20,007 nt of DNA from positions 1-20,007 of the forward strand of contig CAMPAA010000029.1 in NCBI GenBank assembly GCA_946631345.1, written 5' to 3'. Of the stretch, positions 8,501 through 15,212 are shown piece after piece. Position 1 is the stretch's first letter, and each line of letters opens with the position of its first letter. Source of the DNA: an uncultured Verrucomicrobiota bacterium (GTDB taxonomy: Bacteria; Verrucomicrobiota; Kiritimatiellia; RFP12; UBA1067). The translations under genes and the position numbers were made by a program. The notes below the pieces were generated by a model. That model saw only the letters and a program-made list of their open reading frames with translations. It was not told where the DNA came from and ran no database searches.

Positions 8501-9411
8501 TGTGCGGTCTTCTCGCCGGACGCCGTCAGCACGTTGTTGGTCCACCATCCCGGCATCCAGCAGGCCCAGCTGATCGCCTCCGCGCCGAACGCCATTGCCG
8601 AATACGCCTGGAAGCGCAGCCTGTTCTCCGTGGTCGGCTCGTAGTCGGCGGCGTTGTGCGAGTTGACCTGCGGTATGTACCAGAAGCTGCGCCCCGTGCG
8701 CCGGCAGGCGTCGGCCACGATGTTGAAATTGTCGTACATCTGCCTGTAGAGCGACGGGCGGCGCTTCCTGTTCGGCGTGTACACATAGAAGTCGTACGAT
8801 ATGTAGTCGAGCGGCACCGAACGGCAGTACGCGTCGATGTGCTCCCGGTACGTCGCCGTGCCGAGTTGGTTGCGCGTCTGCGCGCCGGTGGCGGAGGATA
8901 CGCTCGCGTAGTTCGGGTAGAGGTTCAGGTACGCCGGCGCCTGCGGAACGCGCGCCGCGATCAGGTCGCACACCTCGCCGAGGTACGGCAGGTCGAGCGC
9001 GCTCGGCTCGTCGCACAGCGCTATCCGCCATATCGCGGGATGGTCGTATTTCGCGAGGTACGCCGCCAGCTGCGCCTCGTACATCGCGCGCGGGCGGCTC
9101 GAACGCATCTTACCGGCGTTGGACCCGTCTCCGCCCCACCATCCGCTGAGAGCGCAGTTGCCCACCACGCCCACTCCATGCTTAGCGAACAGGTCGAGCG
9201 TGGCGCGGTCGCGCACGTCCACCCCCACGATGAAGTCTATCCCGCACTCCTTCACGTCACGCACGTGCGCCTCGTCGCACGCGGCCTTCTTCCAGCTGTA
9301 CGCGCCGATCAGCAGCTTAGAACGGTCCATGCGCGCCGCCGCCTGTTCGGCTGCGAACGCCCCCACTGTGCCGGCTGCGGCGAGCGCCGCGACGGCAAGT
9401 CTCATCTTCAT
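5503..9411 (-). CDS. Secreted protein with two copies of a putative glycosidase module
   Basis: The product is 1302 aa with a signal peptide (MKMRLAVAALAAAGTVGAFA, residues 1-20). Residues about 28-447 and 899-1302 are two copies of one module, each a probable TIM barrel followed by a beta-sandwich. Both begin RMDRSKL and share DEPSALD (Glu135 and Glu1003), NLYPNYASV, QTRNQLGTATYREH, a (Y/F)DFY strand, WYIPQVNS, RFQAY-AMAFGAE and GWWTNNVLT. The barrel layout with an acidic DEP motif suggests a clan A-type glycoside hydrolase, but I cannot name the family. Between the copies, about residues 512-556 resemble an autotransporter-associated beta-strand repeat (KGAGTLVIG), and about 643-820 resemble a galactose-binding-type carbohydrate-binding domain beginning ENPGFE. 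Start: ATG preceded by GAGGAGAGA at about 7 nt. It follows the 906-aa gene by 31 bp, so the two are likely one transcript. Action outside the cytoplasm is inferred. Confidence 0.75.
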   Translation of the reverse strand: MKMRLAVAALAAAGTVGAFAAEQAAARMDRSKLLIGAYSWKKAACDEAHVRDVKECGIDFIVGVDVRDRATLDLFAKHGVGVVGNCALSGWWGGDGSNAGKMRSSRPRAMYEAQLAAYLAKYDHPAIWRIALCDEPSALDLPYLGEVCDLIAARVPQAPAYLNLYPNYASVSSATGAQTRNQLGTATYREHIDAYCRSVPLDYISYDFYVYTPNRKRRPSLYRQMYDNFNIVADACRRTGRSFWYIPQVNSHNAADYEPTTENRLRFQAYSAMAFGAEAISWACWMPGWWTNNVLTASGEKTAQYRRLKTVNAELHRLGPIYMRYRSAATHYVGFAATNGLEKLNVPMPDSFGNGFFSEVATVEGSPLLVGEMVPRGKDDGSRALLVVASGDPFDYAPATRTVVFRVPKWRAVVSFGGSGPVALTREGEDMYSLKLAENNAVMIVASPPDSRPGGAVKATRPADASARQSKMTDRDGKVVLVAQPGTTRIVRAKAGESVDVAVDGGAESLPMAFTGAGKIVKKGAGTLVIGPGEGAAPVGGFSIDGGDVLVRGGSLPVIDALRAGEAWKVEESPETPSTAPEGVVAAGMRISRSIVGGDGVAKDGDGILNACAVGKDVKRLAVCGGVLRIAPREAGADAETGRDLIENPGFENRGAGWTKYVHDDGKTYVTQFSNPGFTYSTSSWAFGYTIIDGQYCGRLHNNGGFSTKVNFPSPGRYRLTLHMRSRTDNAANETLAFVKLANGGRLEIFRMKPPLTQNFIEYSYAFDMTECGVRELVITGLGLGPDAKSTRRDGRIAADISTMVDGVHLRKEPVETSPLLGRMAPFPIDIAVTVAEGARLALDVPGTNRVASLMLGGRFASGVVSSATHPAYISGKGTLVVPLRRREAAKLDRTPSRMDRSKLQIGVYCLAPYARTEAHIRDVRDCGVDFIYGVPAADRATLDLCAKYGLGTIATGAVPFWHGMGGQQAGQMRGLRPMGGYSGAMEKFRDHPAIWLMDYIDEPSALDYPYIGEVTEFLKASAPAGVTPYINLYPNYASVVGNSAKQTRNQLGTATYREHVSEYVRCVDLDYICFDFYLYSARGDSRGPKLAKFYENFRDVACACRAAGKSLWYIPQVNSSYGELWLSENMLRFQAYLAMAFGAEQIDWACWSRSPSGETPDMPGLTGWWTNNVLTLTGERTEQYAKLKRVNAEIRRLGAPYMKYRTVATHHGGFEGVRALDGSDVTVGEMVARNGNPHERAYFVLASDDPFDEHPAAHRYAVRASRRPRATGKDGPIELVDGGDGTWTFPLRSNECALIEE

Positions 9412-9442
9412 ACTGTTCTCTCCTCAGTCAAACATGGTCAAG

Positions 9443-12163
9443 TCAGCGCAGCGAGATCGCGGTGCCACGCACGTACCGCAGCGACACGTCGCCGCCGGAT
9501 ACCGCCAGCTTCCAGTTCGCCGATCCGCTGAAGCTCACGTCTGCGAATTCGCCGGTCGTTCCGTCGGGCGCGGAGAGTATCCGGTACGCGCCCCTGCCGC
9601 TCGGCGCGAACGACGCCGGCGCGGATATCGCGAGCGAAAGCTTCGAGAGGTCGAGCGTGCCGCTCTCCACCACGAGACAGTCCGCGCCTTCCTCGCCCAC
9701 GTCGATCTCAAGCCGTCCGTTGAGGTCGCCCGCCTCCTCGAACGTGAGCGTTCCGATGCCGCCCGCGCCCATGCCGGGCGCAAGGCCGTCCGTCACCGTC
9801 ACGTACCGCGAATGGGTGACGCTCCCGCAGCCCTCGACCCTCGCGACGGTCTGCGTGCAGTGAACCCAGGATGGATTGATCTGCACATAGTTCACCCAGT
9901 CCGAATACGCCTCGCACACGGCGTTGGTGTTGACGATGAGCGTGGTGCGTTCCGGAAGCACTCCCGTAGCGTTGCTCAGCCGCAGGAATCCCTCCATCAC
10001 CCTTGTCGCGCCCGCGTAGGTGTTGGCGCCGTGAAGGATGAGATAGTACCCACCCCACTTCGTAAGCCCTTCGCCGCTCTCGCCGTCCCCGACAAGCTTC
10101 GGGTACACCCGCGTGACCAAACCGTTCGTGTCGAACGTTATGCCGCCGCTCTTCACGATGAAGTTCAGGTTTGTGTAGTACTCCGTGTACGATCCGAAGA
10201 AGGATGCGGCCGAGGCGGTGGTCACCACCTTGCCCCCGTCGCACACGAAGTCGCAGTGGAACGGATACTTCTGCCCCTCATCGATGACGAACGCCGGCAT
10301 CCGCAGTTCGCTGCCCGGATGCAGCGAGACCGCCCCTCCCTTGTTCCTGCTCTGTGTGATCCGGAAATACGGCGTTATCAGCACACCGCCGTCGTATATG
10401 TCGATGCGAGAAGGCTTGTTGCCGTGCGAGTTGAGGATGCCGGAGGTGCCCGTGAGGTCCACAACGGAGTTGCTTATCGACAGCTGCCCGTAGTACCGGT
10501 TGAGCAGGTATTTGCCCTCGGTCGCCCGCACGTCCGCGCCGGCGATGGTCAGCCGCCCTGCCACGTCCGAATACCCCGTGAGCTGGTCGTAATCGAAGCT
10601 GATCACGTCCACGCCTGCGGCCTTCAGCTCGAGCGCGCCGCTTCGCAGCTCGACGTTGCCGAGCGGGGCAAGGCTCTTGAACGTGTTTGTGTTCCCCTCG
10701 CCCGGATCGAACGCGACAACGCCGGTGTACGTCGATGTGTTTCCGATTACGCGAAGCGGGGTGTCGGGTGCGGTGGTTGCCGAATGGAGCACCAGCGCCG
10801 AGCCGGCAGCGGCGGCGAACCGCGCCGAGGCGCCCTCAGCCGCCGCGAACCTGCGGTTGGCGTGCACGTTCACCGTTCCCGCATTCTCAAGCGTGCGCAG
10901 GTAGCCCTCGCCACCGCAGAATGTGAAGTTGGCCTCCGGGCTATCCGGCACCGCGCCGAGGGAGGCGTCGGTGTTGATCACGATGTTGCCTTTCCCGATG
11001 GAGGTGCCGCCGTTGTACGAGTTCTCCGCCGTGAAGGCGACCAGATCGTCATTCTTGCAGTTCACGTGCACGCCGCCGTCACGGCCGCCCTCCACGCCGC
11101 CGAGGAGCGGCTTGTTGAACGTTGTCGTGTTCGAGATGTCGTTCTGGAAGTAGAGGCCACCCTCCATCACGTTGATGGATATCCCGTCCCATTTGTTGTC
11201 AGCATTGGCGGAGAACAGGCTTCCGCTGCCGCCCTTGCGCACAAGCGTGCCGCCGTTGAAGTTGATCGAGCCGAGGCTGGCGGCACTATCGTTCTTGAAG
11301 TAGTTGAGAGCGAGCACTCCGTTCGTGTTCAGGTTGACCACGCCGCCGTTGGGTCGGCCTGCGCCGCCCTGCGAAACGCGGAACGTGCCGCCTGAGACGA
11401 TGCCCTTGTCCTGCACCGTGAGCACGGCCGGCGTGCCGAGGCTGATCGCCGCCCCACGGTTGTCCTTGTTCACGCCGGTGAAGGTGGGGTAGAACGCATT
11501 CAGGAACTCGCCGCCGAGTCCCGTGAAATCCAGTATGCCGTTCGTCACCGCCACCTCAATGCCTGCGTTCATCGCATAGCCGCCCTTCAGCTTCACCACG
11601 GCGCCGCCGGTCACCTCGAAGCGTCCGCTGTTCGCGAGGATGAACGGCTGCCTGCCCACGTCGGCGCTCGAAAGGCTGCTGGTGATGGTGAACGTGCCGC
11701 CGTCCACGACCGTGTCGCCCGTGAGGTGGAGGTAGCGGTCCACCGTGGTTGTCGCGTTCTTCAGCAAGAGCGTGCCGTCGCCGCTCTTCCGGAGCCTGTT
11801 CGTGACAGCGTTGTAGTTCGCGCTCGAGGAGTCGAGGCCGCAGCTCACGGTCGCGGTGTGCCCGGCGGCCACCTCGAAGAACCCGTTCGGGATCGATATC
11901 TTCCCGGTGCCGGAGAACGTGTAGTCCGCGCCGTTCACCTTCACGTCGTAAGCCTCCACGTCGCCGCCGACCGTCACGGACGACGGCGCGCTCCCGTTGA
12001 ACACCGCCGTGTTCCCGTCCACCCATGACAAGCCGCTGTTCCAGTTCGCGTCGAGCCACAGCGCCGACTGTGGAGTCCACACATAGTCCACCGCCCCTGC
12101 CGTGCAGGCTGCGGCGAATCCGCATATCGAAGACACAACCTTGAACGTAGTTCCTGCTTTCAT
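9443..12163 (-). CDS. Large secreted protein with autotransporter-associated beta-strand repeats
   Basis: The product is 906 aa, starting MKAGTTFKVV with a signal peptide cleaved probably after TAGA (about residue 24). The rest is Gly/Asn/Thr/Val-rich and reads as a right-handed beta-helix. Recognisable beta-strand-repeat units include GLTKWGGYYLILHGANTYAG (about 699-718) and FTAENSYNGGTSIGKGNI (about 374). There is no C-terminal beta-barrel, so it is not a classical autotransporter. The last residues, WKLAVSGGDVSLRYVRG then TAISLR, match the tail of the neighbouring 916-aa protein. The ORF stays open to 12331, but the ATG at 12163 has AAGGAG (12173-12178) at 9 nt, begins the signal peptide and lies about 31 nt after the predicted transcript start. 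Its role is probably surface adhesion or extracellular scaffolding; no catalytic motif is seen. Confidence 0.82.
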   Translation of the reverse strand: MKAGTTFKVVSSICGFAAACTAGAVDYVWTPQSALWLDANWNSGLSWVDGNTAVFNGSAPSSVTVGGDVEAYDVKVNGADYTFSGTGKISIPNGFFEVAAGHTATVSCGLDSSSANYNAVTNRLRKSGDGTLLLKNATTTVDRYLHLTGDTVVDGGTFTITSSLSSADVGRQPFILANSGRFEVTGGAVVKLKGGYAMNAGIEVAVTNGILDFTGLGGEFLNAFYPTFTGVNKDNRGAAISLGTPAVLTVQDKGIVSGGTFRVSQGGAGRPNGGVVNLNTNGVLALNYFKNDSAASLGSINFNGGTLVRKGGSGSLFSANADNKWDGISINVMEGGLYFQNDISNTTTFNKPLLGGVEGGRDGGVHVNCKNDDLVAFTAENSYNGGTSIGKGNIVINTDASLGAVPDSPEANFTFCGGEGYLRTLENAGTVNVHANRRFAAAEGASARFAAAAGSALVLHSATTAPDTPLRVIGNTSTYTGVVAFDPGEGNTNTFKSLAPLGNVELRSGALELKAAGVDVISFDYDQLTGYSDVAGRLTIAGADVRATEGKYLLNRYYGQLSISNSVVDLTGTSGILNSHGNKPSRIDIYDGGVLITPYFRITQSRNKGGAVSLHPGSELRMPAFVIDEGQKYPFHCDFVCDGGKVVTTASAASFFGSYTEYYTNLNFIVKSGGITFDTNGLVTRVYPKLVGDGESGEGLTKWGGYYLILHGANTYAGATRVMEGFLRLSNATGVLPERTTLIVNTNAVCEAYSDWVNYVQINPSWVHCTQTVARVEGCGSVTHSRYVTVTDGLAPGMGAGGIGTLTFEEAGDLNGRLEIDVGEEGADCLVVESGTLDLSKLSLAISAPASFAPSGRGAYRILSAPDGTTGEFADVSFSGSANWKLAVSGGDVSLRYVRGTAISLR

Positions 12164-12200
12164 CTGCAACAACTCCTTGTATGGGTAAAAAACGGCGCAT

Positions 12201-12228
12201 ATAATACCACATTCATTTTTTTTTTCAA
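12201..12228 (-). promoter_or_regulatory. Promoter of the 906-aa/1302-aa gene pair, with an A10 spacer run
   Basis: On the minus strand, TTGAAA (12223-12228, 5 of 6 matches to the -35 consensus) is followed after 16 bp by TATTAT (12201-12206), which is preceded by TGG. The run of ten A residues begins inside the -35 box and fills the first part of the spacer. Length change in this run would alter the -35 to -10 distance. The discriminator is ATGCGCC and the leader is about 31 nt with AAGGAG. Confidence 0.65.
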
Positions 12229-12243
12229 CCCGCTTTCTGCACA

Positions 12244-12382
12244 TTAGGCAAGCCCCTTGCTTGGAATCACGGACTTGGAACGGGATGAAATCCGCACCTT
12301 CCGGATCATGGGCGCAAGGGCCTGTCCACACGGCGTGTGCGTGATGTCGGCGTAGAACTCGCGGTAGAGCCGCAGCGCCAGG
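12244..12382 (-). pseudogene. Possible gene remnant between the two repeat-protein genes
   Basis: The 219-bp gap before the 906-aa gene (12164-12382) holds a promoter at its left and, on the minus strand, a reading frame open for about 46 codons to a TAA at 12246-12244. It contains LALRLYREFYADITHTP and ALAPMIRKV, which look more like ordinary protein than chance sequence. It has no start codon upstream and no ribosome site, so it could be the 3' end of a lost gene. I do not recognise the family, and chance openness in GC-rich DNA is a real alternative. Confidence 0.2.
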
Positions 12383-15133
12383 TCAGCGCAGCGACATCAC
12401 GAAGCCGTGCCTGAACACCCTCACGGACGACGCGCTCACCTGCACGCCCCAGCGAGTGGTGGGAACGCCGTCCATCGCCACGGAGCCGGAGTTGAGGTTG
12501 GCGATGCTCTCGGCGGAAAGGGCCGAAAGTTCCGCATCAACCGTGAAATCTGTCGTGCCGGAGGGAATGTTCACAAGGTTCAGCGTCACGCCGGCGGGGA
12601 ACTCCACTCCCTCAATCCGGCCAATGCCGGAGGCGCAGTCGATGGTAAGACCGCTCGCCGACTTGGGTTCGCCCTTTGCGGAGAGCACCGCGCCCGTCGA
12701 GACCTGGATGGATGAAACGAGGTCAAGCACGTGTTCCGACCCCGGAGCATCGAAGTAGTACGTGTTCATCTCCATGCCGGCGCCCTCGCGCAACGGGTGC
12801 CCGGCGACAAAGGCGGCCCCGGAAAGCCATGCATCGGCCGGTGTCTTCACCGTGTAGTCGTCGGTCATGGCGAACCACTTCTGTCCATCGAGGCTTGCCT
12901 CCAGTGCGAACTTCTGGATGGTCTGCTGCTTGCCGTCGTTGCTCGTCGAATTGCCAACATTTATGTCGAAGTGCGTAAGCGGCGGAGTATCCGAAGGCAG
13001 GCGCATCACGACATAGAGATACTTCGCCGCAGTTCCGTCCGGCATGGTGTTGCTGCCGCTGGTGAGCAACCGCCAGGTTGCTGTAGTGCCGTTGAAAAGC
13101 TTTGCTACGGTATCAGAAAGCCCCTTGTAGAGATAAAGCGTGGTGGTGCTGTTGGCCCCGTGGCAGAGGGTCTCGCCCGGCTCAAGGTAGGCTGGATCGC
13201 CAGGAAGGTATGCTGCCGGCAGGGTGTCGGAGGACGAATAGCTCGGCGGCATCCTGAACTTCAGCCCAGCTACGCGGTTGGAGCCTTCATCGTCATACAG
13301 CGCAAGCTCGGGAGTGAAGACGGGATTTCCCGTTGCGGTGAAAACTTTCTTGATGACGAGCCGGTACCAGGTGAACTTCGGGGAGTAGCGGTCCCAGAGC
13401 TCGAGAGTGCCGCCCTTCACGCTGAGCGTGCCGGAGATTGTGTTGGAACCGTACAGCACCCAACGTCCCGGACCGTCCTTCGCAAGCGCAACCGACCCCT
13501 TGCCGGGAGCGATGTTGGAGATGACGTTGCGCTCTACCGAATCGCCGCCGAGCATGAGCGTCTTCTCGCCCGCGTCGTGCGAATGCACCCCGGCGAACGA
13601 AAGCTCTGAGCCAGTGCCGGAGGACGCAAGCCTGCCGCCTGCGCCGGTAAGCGCAAGCGGGCGCGTGGAGCAGGCGGCGGCTTTCCCGCCCATGTACTCC
13701 AGAGTCGGGAACTTACCGTCGCTGCCAAGGAGGAACGCGTAGTCGACGGCGCGGGAATCGTTGCGCAGGCCGTAGTAGTCTTCGTGCAGGATGGTCGAAA
13801 GGCCGAGGGCGCAGGGCACGTTTGTCTCGGCTATGGAGGTGAACTGGAGCGTGCCGTCCTTGACGGCGAGCGCGCCCTTCTGCTCGTTGGCGTTGTTGGC
13901 GAAACGCCATGTGCCGGTGCCGCCCTTCGTGATGTATGTGGTGTAGTTCGTTCCGCTGAACGTCGTAGTGGTTGATATCTTGCCGGATACGATGCAGGGC
14001 TTCTCATTGTCGCCGGTGATGAGCATCCGGTCCATGCGGCAGTCGGATTCGGGAGAGCCGTTGTATTGCGACCAGTCGCCGGTGAACGTCACACCGCCGG
14101 TCGGGCCGGCGTCCATCAGGTGCTGGCGCGATGTCTGCGCGCGCCACTGGAAGTTCTTGTCCGTCGTCTCGCCGGTGCCGAGGTAGTGGTAGTTCCCGCC
14201 GATGCGCGATTCGAGCGTGGCGTAGCTCGAGCCGATCGATGAGGGTTTATCCTTCTTGCCGAAGGTCGTGAACCACAGGTTTCCGCAGCCGTCGTACGCA
14301 GTGGTCGCGTGCCCGTAAACCACGAAGCCGTTTCCGGCGAAGGTGCTTTCGTCGTTGTACAGATAGACCGTGGCGAACGAGTACCACTTTATGCCGTTGC
14401 CGTTGATCCGACCGTAGAAATGGCTGGCGCGCTGGTCTTTCGCGGCACCGAGACCGACCTGCATGTATTGCCCGGTCGCCTTGTTGGCCGTGTTGGAGAC
14501 AGTTCCGTAGCCGTCGAGTGCGTACATCTGCGTCTTTGCGGCGGGCGACACCACGAGCGTGGTGTCGTTCGACATCGCGATCGGGCCGAACGAGTACACC
14601 TTGTCATCCTGCGGGAATATGAGCATTCCCTTCTCGATCTCGATGCCGCCGGTGGTGTAGTAGGCGGCGTATCCGTCGTAGTACCTCGCCATGATGTCCG
14701 TCTGGACGTTCGTCTGCAGCTTGACCGTTGCGGAGGAACGCTTTATGACCTTGCCTGCTCCGCACAGCGCACAGGGCCAGTCGATGTCCGAAGGCTGGTT
14801 AAATATGAAGGTGGAGGTGGCATCGTCAAGCATCACGCCCCTGAGCGCGCTTACATACGCGGCATCGCCGTCGGTCGCGACCTCCACGGTGACGCCCTGC
14901 GGAATCCTGACCACGCCTTCTCCCGCCAACGGCGCGGAGGTGGCCGGCGTGGCTCCGTCTGCGAGGAAATACTGCCCGGGCGACTGCCATCCGCCGGCGC
15001 CTTCAGGGTTCCACACGTGCGTCCACACCTCCGCACCGGCGGGTGCGGCGAAAAGCACGCACCCGACTGCAAGCCCGGCACCAAGGATTGAAGCCGCAGA
15101 CATACGCCGCTCACATACATGGTTCTTGCGCAT
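12383..15133 (-). CDS. Large secreted beta-strand-repeat protein with a discoidin-like domain
   Basis: The product is 916 aa. The signal peptide ends near AAPAGA (about residue 34), followed directly by EVWTHVWNP. The N-terminal two thirds are repetitive beta-helix-type sequence with autotransporter-associated repeat units near 399 (KGGTGTWRFANNANEQKG) and 548 (KDGPGRWVLYGSNTISGTL). About residues 588-798 resemble a discoidin/F5-8C-like sugar-binding domain (WYRLVIKKVFTATGNPVF, then LALYDDEGSNRVAGL). No beta-barrel is present. The tail WGVQVSASSVRVFRHG then FVMSLR matches that of the 906-aa protein. The ORF is open to 15268, but the ATG at 15133 is chosen because it has AGGAGG at about 6 nt, begins the signal peptide and follows a strong promoter. 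It is a probable surface or extracellular carbohydrate-binding scaffold. It is the first of four secreted genes in a row. Confidence 0.82.
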   Translation of the reverse strand: MRKNHVCERRMSAASILGAGLAVGCVLFAAPAGAEVWTHVWNPEGAGGWQSPGQYFLADGATPATSAPLAGEGVVRIPQGVTVEVATDGDAAYVSALRGVMLDDATSTFIFNQPSDIDWPCALCGAGKVIKRSSATVKLQTNVQTDIMARYYDGYAAYYTTGGIEIEKGMLIFPQDDKVYSFGPIAMSNDTTLVVSPAAKTQMYALDGYGTVSNTANKATGQYMQVGLGAAKDQRASHFYGRINGNGIKWYSFATVYLYNDESTFAGNGFVVYGHATTAYDGCGNLWFTTFGKKDKPSSIGSSYATLESRIGGNYHYLGTGETTDKNFQWRAQTSRQHLMDAGPTGGVTFTGDWSQYNGSPESDCRMDRMLITGDNEKPCIVSGKISTTTTFSGTNYTTYITKGGTGTWRFANNANEQKGALAVKDGTLQFTSIAETNVPCALGLSTILHEDYYGLRNDSRAVDYAFLLGSDGKFPTLEYMGGKAAACSTRPLALTGAGGRLASSGTGSELSFAGVHSHDAGEKTLMLGGDSVERNVISNIAPGKGSVALAKDGPGRWVLYGSNTISGTLSVKGGTLELWDRYSPKFTWYRLVIKKVFTATGNPVFTPELALYDDEGSNRVAGLKFRMPPSYSSSDTLPAAYLPGDPAYLEPGETLCHGANSTTTLYLYKGLSDTVAKLFNGTTATWRLLTSGSNTMPDGTAAKYLYVVMRLPSDTPPLTHFDINVGNSTSNDGKQQTIQKFALEASLDGQKWFAMTDDYTVKTPADAWLSGAAFVAGHPLREGAGMEMNTYYFDAPGSEHVLDLVSSIQVSTGAVLSAKGEPKSASGLTIDCASGIGRIEGVEFPAGVTLNLVNIPSGTTDFTVDAELSALSAESIANLNSGSVAMDGVPTTRWGVQVSASSVRVFRHGFVMSLR

Positions 15134-15164
15134 AGCCTTCCTCCTGACAAGGGAAAACGCGCGC

Positions 15165-15193
15165 AATATACCATACGGCTTTTTCTTTGTCAA
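15165..15193 (-). promoter_or_regulatory. Strong promoter of the 916-aa secreted protein gene
   Basis: On the minus strand a perfect -35 TTGACA (15188-15193) is 17 bp from TATATT (15165-15170), which carries TGG upstream (extended -10) and a GCGCGCG discriminator. The predicted leader is about 25 nt and includes AGGAGG. It begins 20 bp after the recJ stop. It is the best consensus promoter in the window. Confidence 0.8.
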
Positions 15194-15212
15194 TGCTAAC
15201 TTTATGGCGTCC

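Noticed and set aside
9119..11395. Plus-strand 758-aa open frame opposite the 906-aa and 1302-aa genes
   Set aside because: It is antisense to well-supported secreted genes, is rich in Arg/Ala/Val/His as expected from GC-rich third positions read backwards, and has no domain, ribosome site or promoter.
12164..12331. Longer start for the 906-aa protein (962 aa)
   Set aside because: It would place coding sequence over the promoter and before the signal peptide; AAGGAG supports the ATG at 12163.
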